DNA of 64,000 nt from Saccharopolyspora rosea. GTDB taxonomy: Bacteria > Actinomycetota > Actinomycetes > Mycobacteriales > Pseudonocardiaceae. Below, piece by piece: positions 30,200 to 39,352 of this stretch. Position numbers and translations under genes: made by a program. Position 1 is the first letter of the stretch, and every line of letters starts with the position of its first letter. The DNA lies in assembly GCF_025643595.1 (NCBI RefSeq), contig NZ_CP102826.1, positions 4,154,001 to 4,218,000 on the forward strand, written 5' to 3'. The notes beneath the pieces were generated by a model. It worked only from the letters and a program-made list of their open reading frames with translations, made no database searches and was not told the origin of the DNA.

Positions 30200-33100
30200 T
30201 CAGCCGCCGTAGACGTCCTCCACGTAGCGGTGCTGGGCGATGAGGTCGTCCAGCCAGCGCCGGGCCTTGTCCTCGTCCGCGCCGGTGTGTTCGCGGTGCA
30301 GGCCCAGGAACGCGTCGCGGACACCGGGCGCCATGCGCGCGCCGTCGCCGCAGACGTGCACGCGCGCGCCCGCCTCCAGCAGCCGGTGGATCTCCTCGCC
30401 GTCGGCGAGGATGCGGTGCTGGACGAACCGCGCGCCGCGCTCCGGCGCCTCGGAGAACGCCGGGCGCATCGACACCGCACCGGCGGCCTCCGCCGCGGTC
30501 AGTTCCTCGCGGTGCAGGTAGTCGACGTCCGGGTGGTCGCAGCCGAAGTAGCACAGCGCCGGGGACGGCGCCTCGCCCCGGCCCAGCGCGTGCACCCGGT
30601 CGGCGATGAAGCCGCGGAAGGGCGCCAGCCCGGTCCCGGCGCCGACCATGATCACCGGCGCCTCGGACGCGGGGTCGACGCGGAACACCTCGCGGCACGG
30701 GCGCACCGCCGCCCGCACCCGGTCCCCGGGCCGCAGCCCGGCCATGTGGTGCGATCCGACGCCGCGGAACTCGCCGGAACCGGTGCGCGAGGGGGCGGTG
30801 AGCACCGAGACCATCAGGTCGACCTCGCCCGGCTGGGCCTGCGCGGACGACGAGATCGAGTAGGTGCGGGGACGCATCGGCGGCAGCAGTTCCAGCAGCG
30901 CGCCGAGCGGCAGGTGCTCGCGCAGCGCGGGATTGCCCTCCACCAGGTCGAGGACGGTGCGCCCGTCGGGTTCCGCGGCGAGCGCTTCCAGCGCGCGCTG
31001 CTCCGGCGGGCAGGGGTTGCGGTCGGCCAGCGCGCGGACCACCTTGCCGGTCGCGGGCGCCTGGAGTTCGACGAAGTGGGTGAGCAGTTCCCGCACGGTC
31101 ACCGGGCGGTCGACCGGCAGCGGGCGGCGCAGGCCCTCCCGCGGCCGGACGCGGACCAGCTCCTCGGGGTCGAGGTGCAGCAGCTCGACGGCCCGGCGGA
31201 CCTGCTCCGGCCGGTTGTCGGGCAGCACGGCGAGGTGGTCCCCGGTGCGGTAGGTGACGCCGTCCGGCAGCCGCAGCCGCAGGAACCGCTTGGGACGCGC
31301 CAGCGGGTGCTCGGTGTCCACGAGGGACTCCGCGGCCAGCACCTGCATCGGCCGCAGGCCGTGCCGCTCGTCCAGGTCCGCGGTCACCGGCCCGCGGACC
31401 GGTTCGACGGTGTAGGCGGGCGCGCCGTCCTCGGCGGTCGCACCGGTGCCGGTGTCGTCGCCCCAGTGCTCCAGCAGCGCCGTCCACAGCCGGTCGCCGA
31501 ACTCGTCGGTGTCGCCGAGCGGATCGCCGGAGACGTCGACGACACCGCGCTCCACCAGCCGCTGCCCGCCGGTCTCGGCGAGCCGCTGGTCGATCAGCGA
31601 CGGGATGCGCTGGAAGGTCGCCACCCAGTTGCGGTCGCCCACCCCGAGCACCGCGTAGCGCACGCCGCGCGCCACGGGATCGGCGGTGCCCTCCAGCCAG
31701 GAGACGAACTCCGCCGCGTTCTCGGTGGGACGGCCGTTGTAGGAGGAGGCCACGACCAGCAGCGGGCCGCCGGTGGGCAGCTCGCCGACGGCGGAGTCCA
31801 GCGGTGCCACCGAGGTCCGGCAGCCGCGCTCGGCCGCCTCGGCGGCCAGCTGCTCGGCGGTCGCCTTGCTGGTGCCCAGGTCGGAACCGTAGAGCACGGT
31901 CAGCTCGGTGCCCTCGCGGACCCGGCCGACCACCCGCTCGCGGGGCGCGGCCGGCACCGCCGGGGTCGCGCGCCGCCGCTCCTGCGGCGTCCGGCGCACC
32001 AGGCCGAGGGTGAGCCCCGCGGGCTTGATGGTCAGCGTCTGCTGGATGCGCAGCCGGTAGCGGGCGTGGTCGAGCAGCCGGTACCGGTGGATGATCATGC
32101 CGAGCACCATGGTCGCCTCGTGCAGCGCGAACTGGCGGCCGATGCACTCGCGCTCCCCGGTGCCGAACGGTTTGAACGCGTGCGGCGGGCGCTGCTGCTC
32201 CCGCTCCGGGGAGAACCGGTCCGGGTCGAAGTTGTCGACGTTGTCGCCCCACACCGGATCGCGGTGCAGCAGCGGCGTGAACACCAGCACCGACTGTCCC
32301 TTGTGGATCGGGTACTCGCCGCCGAGGACGGTGTCGGTCAGCGCCTGGCGGGAGAAGCCCGGCGCGGTCGGCCACAGCCGCAGCGCCTCGTTGAGGATCT
32401 GCCGCACGTAGCGCAGCTTGCCGATGTCGGCGAAGCTCGGCCGCGGGTCGTCGTCCGGCCCCCACAGTTCGTCCACTTCGGACTGCGCACGGGCCAGCAC
32501 GGCCGGGTTCTTCGCCAGGTAGTGCAGCGCGAACGACAGCGCGCCGGAGGTCGTCTCGTGCCCGGCGATGAGGAAGGTGATCACCTGGTGGCGGATGTTG
32601 ACGTCGTCGAGCGGATCGTCGGCGCCGAGCATCAGGCCCAGCAGGTCGCCGGTCGCGGTGTCCCCGGCCTGGCGGCGCTCGCGGATCACGTCGTCGACGA
32701 TGCCGAACATCAGGCGGATGTCGCGCTCGTGCTGCTCGTCGGCCTTCCGGTACAGCCGGCCCAGTCCGGGCAGCCGCTTGGCCTGGTTCTGCGCGTGCAG
32801 CAGGGCGCGCACCATCGCCTCGACGAAGGGGTGCGGGGTATCCCGGCCGAACGACCCGAAGTCGTAGCCGAACCCGCACAGGCCGATGGTGTCCAACGTC
32901 AGGCGGGTCATGTCGCCGGGCACGTCCACCGGCCGGGACCCGGCGGCGGCGTCCCAATGGCGCAGCAGGTCGTCGGCGACCCGCAGCATCGTGTCGTGGT
33001 AGTCGCGCATCGAGCTCATCGCGAACGCGGGCATGAGCATCCGGTGCGCCTTGGCCCAGTTCGGCTCGTCGTTGAACGCGGTGAACAGCCCGTCGCCGGT

Positions 33101-33376
33101 GAACCGGCGCACGCGGCGCAGGGCGGGGCCGACGCCCTTGGCGAAGCGCTGCTCGTCGGCGAGCTCGGCGACCAGGTCGGCGCCGGTGACCATGGCGATC
33201 TCGCTGCCGAGGACCTTGCGGCCGAAGATCGGCCCGAGGTCGCGGGCGCTGTCCACGAGGTCCTGCAGCGGCGCGGGGCTGAACAGGGCCGAGACGTCGC
33301 CCAGCAGCGGCAGCCTGCCGGGCGGGTGGGGCAGCCGCCGCGCGTCGAGCCCGCCGGGTCGCTGGTGTGCCGCCAT
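30200..33376 (-). CDS. self-sufficient cytochrome P450-reductase fusion (CYP102/BM3-like)
   Basis: 1058 residues, close to P450 BM3 (1049). The heme domain (1-460) has I-helix AGHETTSG (271-278), ExxR at 330-333 and Cys411 in FGTGERECIGRQFALHE; Phe92 corresponds to BM3 Phe87. Then comes a flavodoxin-like FMN domain (LYGSDLGTSKATAEQL) and a C-terminal FAD/NADP domain (RPRTYSISSSA, VGAGTGLAPFRGF). It should hydroxylate or epoxidise fatty-acid-like substrates with NADPH. The BM3 carboxylate anchors Arg47/Tyr51 fall in GSEIAMVTG and are absent. Start ATG after GGAGAGG. Divergent from a PAS-LuxR regulator. Confidence 0.95.
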   Translation of the reverse strand: MAAHQRPGGLDARRLPHPPGRLPLLGDVSALFSPAPLQDLVDSARDLGPIFGRKVLGSEIAMVTGADLVAELADEQRFAKGVGPALRRVRRFTGDGLFTAFNDEPNWAKAHRMLMPAFAMSSMRDYHDTMLRVADDLLRHWDAAAGSRPVDVPGDMTRLTLDTIGLCGFGYDFGSFGRDTPHPFVEAMVRALLHAQNQAKRLPGLGRLYRKADEQHERDIRLMFGIVDDVIRERRQAGDTATGDLLGLMLGADDPLDDVNIRHQVITFLIAGHETTSGALSFALHYLAKNPAVLARAQSEVDELWGPDDDPRPSFADIGKLRYVRQILNEALRLWPTAPGFSRQALTDTVLGGEYPIHKGQSVLVFTPLLHRDPVWGDNVDNFDPDRFSPEREQQRPPHAFKPFGTGERECIGRQFALHEATMVLGMIIHRYRLLDHARYRLRIQQTLTIKPAGLTLGLVRRTPQERRRATPAVPAAPRERVVGRVREGTELTVLYGSDLGTSKATAEQLAAEAAERGCRTSVAPLDSAVGELPTGGPLLVVASSYNGRPTENAAEFVSWLEGTADPVARGVRYAVLGVGDRNWVATFQRIPSLIDQRLAETGGQRLVERGVVDVSGDPLGDTDEFGDRLWTALLEHWGDDTGTGATAEDGAPAYTVEPVRGPVTADLDERHGLRPMQVLAAESLVDTEHPLARPKRFLRLRLPDGVTYRTGDHLAVLPDNRPEQVRRAVELLHLDPEELVRVRPREGLRRPLPVDRPVTVRELLTHFVELQAPATGKVVRALADRNPCPPEQRALEALAAEPDGRTVLDLVEGNPALREHLPLGALLELLPPMRPRTYSISSSAQAQPGEVDLMVSVLTAPSRTGSGEFRGVGSHHMAGLRPGDRVRAAVRPCREVFRVDPASEAPVIMVGAGTGLAPFRGFIADRVHALGRGEAPSPALCYFGCDHPDVDYLHREELTAAEAAGAVSMRPAFSEAPERGARFVQHRILADGEEIHRLLEAGARVHVCGDGARMAPGVRDAFLGLHREHTGADEDKARRWLDDLIAQHRYVEDVYGG

Positions 33377-33450
33377 GTGCCTCTCCTCGTGCGTCGGGAT
33401 TCCTCGCCACCGATGTTCGACGTCCGCGGCCCGCGCCCGCCGCGACCGCA

Positions 33451-33466
33451 CTACCAGAATCTGTAG
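33451..33466. promoter_or_regulatory. candidate operator between P450 fusion and PAS-LuxR gene
   Basis: CTACCAGAATCTGTAG with a central CAGA-A-TCTG palindrome in the 101-base divergent gap. It overlaps the -10 box of the regulator gene, suiting autoregulation and control of the P450. Confidence 0.4.
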
Positions 33467-33469
33467 CAT
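33464..33469 (+). promoter_or_regulatory. candidate -10 of leaderless PAS-LuxR transcript
   Basis: TAGCAT followed by eight bases and a GTG start. No -35 consensus at 16-18 bases, so it may need an activator. Confidence 0.45.
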
Positions 33470-33477
33470 CGAGACAC

Positions 33478-34422
33478 GTGTTCTCCTTGACGGAAGACCA
33501 CTCTTCGGATACCGGGCCGCTGGGAGTGGATCTGGCGGCTTTCCTGGCGGAACTGCCCATCGCCGCCGCGGTCTTCGACGCCGCCGAGCACGTGCGGTGG
33601 TCCAACGAGCCGTTCCGGCGGCTGCACCCGGACATCCCGGAACCGCTGTCCGACGCGCTGCGCGCCGCGCACGAGACGGTCCGCCACACCGGCCGAACGC
33701 TGGTGCGCGACTCCGCGGGCGAACCGACGTGGCGCACCTACCACTTCCCGATGCCCGAGCCCGGCCACGTCGGGTCGGTGCTGCTGGACATCACCGGGCT
33801 CGTCGACGCGCAGCGCCGGGTCCGCCAGTGGCGCAGCCGGACGCTGGACATGATGTTGTCGCTGCCGCTGCCGATCGCCGCCTGCCGGCTGCACGGGCAG
33901 ATCGTCGAGGCCAACCCGCCGATGGCCGAGTTCCTCGGCCAGGACATGCGGTCGCTGCGCGGGGTGACGCTGACCGAGCTGCTGCGCCCGACCGACCCGG
34001 CGGTGCTGGACAAGATCGGGCGCACGCTTCGCGCGGGCGGCCGGGCCGCGTACCGGTTCTCCGCCGTGCCCCTGTCGGAACGCGCGTCCGGCAGCGCCGG
34101 GTCGGTGACGTTGCAGCCGGTTCCGCACCCGGAGCTGGACGCCTCCGGCCTGCTGGTGGTGGTCGTGCCGGAGCCCCCGGCCGCCGAACCCGGCCCGGCA
34201 CCGCCCGCCGAGCTGGCCGAGCGGGAACGCCGCGTGCTGGAGGAAGTCGCGTTGGGGCGGCCGAGCACGGCCATCGCCCGGTCACTCGGGATGACCGCCG
34301 ACGGCGTCAACTACCACCTCGCCCGGCTGCGCGACCGGCTCGGCGCGACCAACCGCACCGCCCTGGTCGCCGCCGCCTACGCCCGCGGCCTGCTGCGCGG
34401 TTGGCCGCCGTCGGCCGGGTGA
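33478..34422 (+). CDS. PAS-LuxR transcriptional regulator
   Basis: 314 residues: two PAS-like domains (about 15-115, ELPIAAAVFDAAEHVRWSNE; about 120-215, LPLPIAACRLHGQIVEANPP) and a C-terminal LuxR/GerE helix-turn-helix (LAERERRVLEEVALGRPSTA, IARSLGMTADGVNYHLARLR). No receiver domain, so it probably senses a ligand or redox state through PAS. Divergent from the CYP102-like gene with a palindrome between them; control of that P450 is a reasonable inference. Start GTG, 8 bases after TAGCAT. Confidence 0.85.
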   Translation: MFSLTEDHSSDTGPLGVDLAAFLAELPIAAAVFDAAEHVRWSNEPFRRLHPDIPEPLSDALRAAHETVRHTGRTLVRDSAGEPTWRTYHFPMPEPGHVGSVLLDITGLVDAQRRVRQWRSRTLDMMLSLPLPIAACRLHGQIVEANPPMAEFLGQDMRSLRGVTLTELLRPTDPAVLDKIGRTLRAGGRAAYRFSAVPLSERASGSAGSVTLQPVPHPELDASGLLVVVVPEPPAAEPGPAPPAELAERERRVLEEVALGRPSTAIARSLGMTADGVNYHLARLRDRLGATNRTALVAAAYARGLLRGWPPSAG

Positions 34423-35826
34423 TCACTGGCCGATCGGGTAGAACGGCGTCCAGGGCGTCTCGGTGATCTTCTGCTTGGCGTCCCAGAGCTGGACCTGGAA
34501 CCGCAGCTTTCCCTTCTCGCTCAGGTCGAAGTCGCAGTCCACCATGCCGCCCTTGCTGTTGAGGTCCCGGCACTCCGGCTTCGGGCCGTAGTCGGTCTCG
34601 GCCGCGACCCGGATCCACCTGCCGTCGGCCTTGGTGTCCTGGGCGTACAGGTGGTCCCCGTACGCCTGGAAGCAGCCGATGCCGCGCTGGGCGCCCTCGA
34701 ACGAGATCGTCTGGCACCACTTGGTGCGGTCCGGCGGGTTGCTCGGCGGCGGGTCGTGCGGATCGTCGTCGACCGGCGGCGGCAGCACCGGCGATCGACC
34801 GGCGGGCGGCTGCTCCGATGTCCGAGCGGACTCGGAGGCCGCCGTGCCGGCGCCCGGGTCCTGCGGGAGCGGCCGTCCGGCCTCGGTCATCCGCGTGGTC
34901 ACCACCAGGGCGACGGCGACCGCGGCCACCGCACCGGCCCCGGCGAGCACGACCGGCCACCGCCGCCCGGCGGAGCGCCGCGCACCGGTGCCGCCCGGTG
35001 CCGGGACCGGCGCGACGGTGGTCAGCGCCTGGCGCGCGGCGCGGGCGAGTTCCCCCGCGGTGCCGAAGCGGTCCGCCGGGTTCTTCGCCATGCCGCGGGC
35101 GACGATCCGGTCGAACTCGTGCGGCAGTTCGGGGCGCTGCTCGCTGGGCTTCGGCGGCTCGTGGTTGAGGTGCGCGTTGATCAGCGACGCCGCGGTGTCG
35201 GCGGCGAACGGCTTGTCGCCGGTCAAGCACTGGTAGAGCACGCAGGCCAGCGAGTAGACGTCCGCGCGGCCGTCCACCGGCTGGTCGTCGAAGCGCTCCG
35301 GGGCCATGTAGTCCAACGTGCCGATGGTCACCCCGGTGGAGGTCAGCGTGGAGGGCATCCGCACCGAGTGCGCGATGCCGAAGTCCACCAGGTACGCGAA
35401 ACCGCCGGTGCCGAGCAGCACGTTGGACGGCTTGATGTCCCGGTGCACCAGGCCGTCCGCGTGGGCGGCGTCCAGCGCCTGCGCCACCTGCTCGACCACG
35501 TGCACCGCGTCGGACGGGCGCATCGGGCCGTGGGCGGTCAGCAGCGCGCCCAGGTCGCTGCCCTCCACCAGGCGCATGTCGAGGTACAGGCGGCCGTCGA
35601 TCTCGCCGTAGGCGTGGATCGGGATGACGTGCGGCTCGCGCAGCCGGGCGGCGGCGTGCGCCTCCCGCTTGAACCGCTCGCGGAACTCGTGGTCGGCGGC
35701 GAGGTCCGCGCTGAGCAGCTTGAGCGCGACGACGCGGTCGTGGCGCGTGTCGTACGCGCGGAAGATCTCGCCCATCCCGCCGCGCGCGATCAACGCCTCC
35801 ACCCGGTAGGGGCCGAACTGCCACAT
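34423..35826 (-). CDS. membrane eukaryotic-like Ser/Thr protein kinase
   Basis: 467 residues. The kinase domain (about 5-262) is intact: Gly loop ARGGMG (14-19), Lys36 in VVALKLL, catalytic HRDIKPSN with Asp130, DFG at 148-150, and APE in YMAPERF. One membrane helix (about 290-311), then a Pro/Asp-rich linker and an outside domain with four cysteines (WCQT, IGCF, ECRD, VDCD), likely two disulfides. It has no PASTA repeats, so it probably senses an unknown external ligand. ATG 35826 fits the usual MWxFGPYRVE start; a TTG four codons earlier is less likely. Confidence 0.9.
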   Translation of the reverse strand: MWQFGPYRVEALIARGGMGEIFRAYDTRHDRVVALKLLSADLAADHEFRERFKREAHAAARLREPHVIPIHAYGEIDGRLYLDMRLVEGSDLGALLTAHGPMRPSDAVHVVEQVAQALDAAHADGLVHRDIKPSNVLLGTGGFAYLVDFGIAHSVRMPSTLTSTGVTIGTLDYMAPERFDDQPVDGRADVYSLACVLYQCLTGDKPFAADTAASLINAHLNHEPPKPSEQRPELPHEFDRIVARGMAKNPADRFGTAGELARAARQALTTVAPVPAPGGTGARRSAGRRWPVVLAGAGAVAAVAVALVVTTRMTEAGRPLPQDPGAGTAASESARTSEQPPAGRSPVLPPPVDDDPHDPPPSNPPDRTKWCQTISFEGAQRGIGCFQAYGDHLYAQDTKADGRWIRVAAETDYGPKPECRDLNSKGGMVDCDFDLSEKGKLRFQVQLWDAKQKITETPWTPFYPIGQ

Positions 35827-35944
35827 CACGATGTGCAACCACTCCTCGTCGCCGAACTCCGCCCGGGAATCTTATGGGCTGTCCACGACGCGCCGGGGGG
35901 TGTGCGCCGAGATCCCGTGATCGCAGCTCGTGGCGGGAACCGGG

Positions 35945-37414
35945 TCAGCGGCCGGATTCGGCGGTCAGCGGCAGGGTGGCGGTGAAGACCGCTCCGCGCG
36001 GGACGTTGTCGGTGGCGTCGAGGTGGCCGCCGTGGCGGGTGATGATGCGGTGGCTCAGCGCCAGGCCGATGCCGTTGCCGTCCTCCTTGGACGTGAACAC
36101 GCCGTCGAAGACGCGGCCTGCGGGGATCGCGGCCAACCCCTCGCCGCGGTCGGTGACGGTGAGCTCGGCGTGCCCGCCGGACCGCCGGGTGGCCACCTCG
36201 ACGCGGCGCTGCGCCGCCGGCCAGCGCGCCATCTCGTCGATCGCGTTGAACCCGAGGTTGAGCACCACCTGGCCGATGAGCACCTGCTCGCACCGCACCG
36301 GCAGCGGTTCGCCGGACAGCTCCACCGACAGCCCCACCTGGCGGTCCTTGGCGCGCAGCTGGAGGAAGTACTCGCAGTCGGCGACGATGTCGTTGAGGTC
36401 GGCCAGCTGCTCGGACTGCTCCAGCCGCACCACGTACCGGCGCAGGCTGCGGATGATCTGGGCGGCGCGGTCGATCTGCAGCGCGGCGTTGTCCAGCCCC
36501 CACAGCACGGATTCGCCCGCGCTGCCGCCGATCCTGCCGCGCACGCCGGCGAGGAAGTTGCACGCGGCCGACAGCGGCTGGCTGAGTTCGTGCGCGATGG
36601 CCATCGCCATGTCGCCCATCGCGTTGTAGCGGGCGAGGTGGTTGAGGTGCTGGGCGTCGCGCCGGTGCTCCTCCTCGGCGCGCACCTGCTCGGAGATGTC
36701 GTGGAACAGCAGCAGGTGCCCCCGCAGGTCGCTTTCCAGCTCGATGTGCTGGCAGCTGCCCGCGTACCAGCGCAGCGCCCCGTCGCGGCCGCGCAGCCGG
36801 TAGCGGCCGTGGTGCTGGGCGCGGGAGGCGATCGCCTCCCGCAGCAGTCCACGGGTCGCGGTGTCGCAGAAGTCCGCGAAGTCCGCGTCCGCGAGGTCGG
36901 CGACATCGGTGCGCAGCAGGGTCGCGGCGGACTCGCTGGCGAACGCCACGGTCCCGTCGTCGTCGAGCACCACGATGCCCTCGGCGAGGGTGCGCAGGAA
37001 CGTCCGCAACCGGCCCTCGGTGCGGAACAGGTCGCGCCGCACCGCTTTCTCTTCGGCGATGTCGCGGAACTGCACCATGACCACCGGCCGGGACGACAGG
37101 TCGACCTTCACGGCGATGGCTTCGGTGAGGATCTCCTCGCCGCTCTTGGACCGGTAGCACCACTCCGTGGCGCTCTCGCCGCTGTCCACCGCGTCCTGCA
37201 ACCAGGCCACGCCGATCTCCCGCCGGTACTGCGCGGCGTTTCCGCTCATGTCCGGCGCTTTGAGCGGCCGCAGCTCGTCGACGGTGAAACCGAGCAGCTC
37301 GCAGGCCGCCCGGTTGGCCCACAGGATCTCCTTGGTGGCCGCGTCGTGCACCAGCACGCAGTACTTCATCGACTGGAGCAGCCGGAGGTGGTCGCCGACG
37401 TCGAGGTCAGCCAT
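35945..37414 (-). CDS. PAS-PAS sensor histidine kinase (FixL-like)
   Basis: 489 residues, soluble. Two PAS domains (about 10-120 and 135-245), then the HisKA domain with His275 in AMAIAHELSQPLSA, an H-box typical of FixL/TodS-type kinases, and a HATPase domain with VVLNLGFNAIDEM (N box) and EDGNGIGLALSHRI (G2). No obvious heme or membrane segment, so the signal is probably cytoplasmic, redox or aromatic ligand. Start overlaps the stop of the FixJ-like gene by eight bases; the two form one unit. Confidence 0.9.
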   Translation of the reverse strand: MADLDVGDHLRLLQSMKYCVLVHDAATKEILWANRAACELLGFTVDELRPLKAPDMSGNAAQYRREIGVAWLQDAVDSGESATEWCYRSKSGEEILTEAIAVKVDLSSRPVVMVQFRDIAEEKAVRRDLFRTEGRLRTFLRTLAEGIVVLDDDGTVAFASESAATLLRTDVADLADADFADFCDTATRGLLREAIASRAQHHGRYRLRGRDGALRWYAGSCQHIELESDLRGHLLLFHDISEQVRAEEEHRRDAQHLNHLARYNAMGDMAMAIAHELSQPLSAACNFLAGVRGRIGGSAGESVLWGLDNAALQIDRAAQIIRSLRRYVVRLEQSEQLADLNDIVADCEYFLQLRAKDRQVGLSVELSGEPLPVRCEQVLIGQVVLNLGFNAIDEMARWPAAQRRVEVATRRSGGHAELTVTDRGEGLAAIPAGRVFDGVFTSKEDGNGIGLALSHRIITRHGGHLDATDNVPRGAVFTATLPLTAESGR

Positions 37415-38021
37415 CCCGGCCGTCCAGGCCCGCGCGGGCCATCTCGCGCACCAGGGTGGTGATGCTGCGGGCGCCGACCTTCTCGCGGATCCGGGTGCGG
37501 TGCACGTCGACGGTCTTGACGCTGATGCCCAGCCGTCCGGCGATGCTCTTGCTCGGCAGGCCGTCGAGGACCAGGTCGAGGATTTCCCGTTCCCGGCGGG
37601 TCAGGTTCGCCAACCGGTCCCGCAGTTCGCGTTCCCGCGCCCGCCGGGCGAACCGCTCCCGCGCGGTGCGCAGCGCGCTCTGCACGACCTCCAGCATGTG
37701 CTGCGGGTCGTAGGGCTTCTCCAGGAAGTCGACCGCGCCCCGCTGCATCGCGCGCACCGACATCCGGATGTCGCCGTGCGCGGAGACGAACACCACCGGC
37801 AGCACCGAGCCCAGCTCGTTGAGCTCGTCCTGCAACTGGAACCCGCTGGCCTCGGGCATCCGCACGTCCAGCACCAGGCAGGCCGGCCGGTCCGGGTCGT
37901 AGCCGGCCAGGAACGAGCGCACGTCCGGGAAGCACTCCGAGCGGATGTTCACCGACTCCAGCAGCCACGCCAGCGACGTGCACAACTCCCGGTCGTCGTC
38001 GACGACGTAGACCACGCTCAT
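37407..38021 (-). CDS. FixJ-family response regulator
   Basis: 204 residues: receiver domain with acidic pocket VVDDD (6-10), phospho-acceptor Asp52 in LVLDVRMPE, and the FixJ-type switch region KPYDPQHMLE; then a LuxR/GerE output domain (LTRREREILDLVLDGLPSKS, SVKTVDVHRTRIREK). It is the partner of the overlapping FixL-like kinase. FixLJ-type pairs are commoner in proteobacteria than in actinomycetes, where NarLX-type pairs dominate. Its targets are unknown; nothing adjacent is an obvious regulon. Confidence 0.9.
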   Translation of the reverse strand: MSVVYVVDDDRELCTSLAWLLESVNIRSECFPDVRSFLAGYDPDRPACLVLDVRMPEASGFQLQDELNELGSVLPVVFVSAHGDIRMSVRAMQRGAVDFLEKPYDPQHMLEVVQSALRTARERFARRARERELRDRLANLTRREREILDLVLDGLPSKSIAGRLGISVKTVDVHRTRIREKVGARSITTLVREMARAGLDGRDG

Positions 38022-38225
38022 CGGCCCGCCCCGTTCACTCGGCCCACGCCGCCTCCGCCGTCCGGTGCCCGCCCCGGCGGCGGTGGCGCAGCACCGTCCG
38101 GGTGGGTCGTCCTCGCACCTTTCGTATCACCGGTGCGCCGGAAAACGTCAAGGGCCGCACGGTTTTTCATCCGGGCGGCGGCTGCGGCGACGCTGCGCGA
38201 CCGGCGGGATCCCGCGCGTCGTCGC

Positions 38226-38260
38226 CCGGGCCCGGCCGGGCCGCTCCCGGCCGGGCCCGG
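38226..38260. repeat. perfect 15-bp all-GC hairpin
   Basis: Arms CCGGGCCCGGCCGGG (38226-38240) and its exact complement at 38246-38260, with a five-base loop CCGCT. It is 30 bases before the next gene's start, so it may form in that gene's leader or end antisense transcription from the left. Confidence 0.6.
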
Positions 38261-38289
38261 CAGAATGGAGCCGAGCGAGGAGGTGAGCC

Positions 38290-39180
38290 GTGGCGTTCCG
38301 ACCGCACCAGTGGCCCGGGAACGTGATCCCGACCAGCGAGAACGCCGAGCAGGCCACCCGCTCGCTGTTCTACCGGGCGGGCTGGCGGGACCCGCTGACC
38401 CCGGAGGTCGCGCGGCTGTTGCAGCGCTGGTACGACTCCGGCTGGTGCGTGGACGCGCTGCTCGCCGCGCTGGACCGCCGACCGGACAACAGCAGGCAGC
38501 TCCCGCGCGGACCGCACGAGGACGTCGGGCACTTCCTGCAGAGCCGCCTGCGCGCGTGGTTCACCGACCACGCCGACTCCGAACGCGACGCCCGCCTGGC
38601 CCCGCCGCGCCCCGGCCTGACGATCGAGGCGTGGCTGCGCATCAACCGCGAACAGCAGCGCCGCACCGAACCCCGGGCGCGGCGCCCGCTGGGCGAACGC
38701 GGGCAGCGGGCCCGCGAGCACGCCCGGGAGCAGGCCCGGCGCCGGCGGCGGGACCCGCTGGAACGCGGCCGGGACAAGGACGAACGCATCTCCCGCGCGC
38801 TCGGCGCCCTGGACGAGCTGCTGCCGCGCGAGTCCGAACGACCGCGCCGGACCGGTCGGCGGCGCGGCGGGTCGCAGCTGATGGCCGCCTACGCCGGACG
38901 GCTCGACAGCGTCAGCAGCCACCCGGCCGTCCGCCGCATCGTCGGACGTCTCGCCGAGGAGCGGCGCCGACCCACGCCCGCCGAGGTGCAGGTGCTGCGC
39001 AACGCCCTGCGCGAGGCGCGCCAGCGCGCCGGGCTCGGCGTCCTGGAAGCCAGCGCGGCCGACGGCGCCGAGCTGAGCCCGGAAGCCGCGCGCATCCTCG
39101 CCTACCTGGACGGCACACCCGAGGACACGTCGTTCGACAGCATGCTCGCCCTGCTGCACATGAACGCCCGCGACCGCTGA
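38290..39180 (+). CDS. uncharacterised Arg-rich protein
   Basis: 296 residues, not recognised with confidence. The N-terminus (PLTPEVARLLQRWYDSGWCV then DALLAALDRRPD) resembles a helical domain seen in actinomycete proteins of unknown or plasmid/replication-linked function. The middle, about 115-200, is a highly charged, Arg/Glu-rich helical stretch (REHAREQARRRRRDPLERGR) that could be coiled or bind nucleic acid. The C-terminal 90 residues look helical. GTG start with a strong GGAGGTGA site. The leader carries a very stable hairpin. Confidence 0.75.
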   Translation: MAFRPHQWPGNVIPTSENAEQATRSLFYRAGWRDPLTPEVARLLQRWYDSGWCVDALLAALDRRPDNSRQLPRGPHEDVGHFLQSRLRAWFTDHADSERDARLAPPRPGLTIEAWLRINREQQRRTEPRARRPLGERGQRAREHAREQARRRRRDPLERGRDKDERISRALGALDELLPRESERPRRTGRRRGGSQLMAAYAGRLDSVSSHPAVRRIVGRLAEERRRPTPAEVQVLRNALREARQRAGLGVLEASAADGAELSPEAARILAYLDGTPEDTSFDSMLALLHMNARDR

Positions 39181-39352
39181 GCTTCGGGCGAGCGGCGGCA
39201 GCGTGCTCTTCCGGGGCGCGGTCCCGCAGCTGGCACCACCGCGCGATCGCTCGGGAATTCTTGCCGTTCGGCCACGATGTGGCGACCGGGTCTGTGCTCG
39301 TCCGGTCACTCCTGGTACAAGGAAACGCGAGTTGATCAAGGAGGACTCGCGG

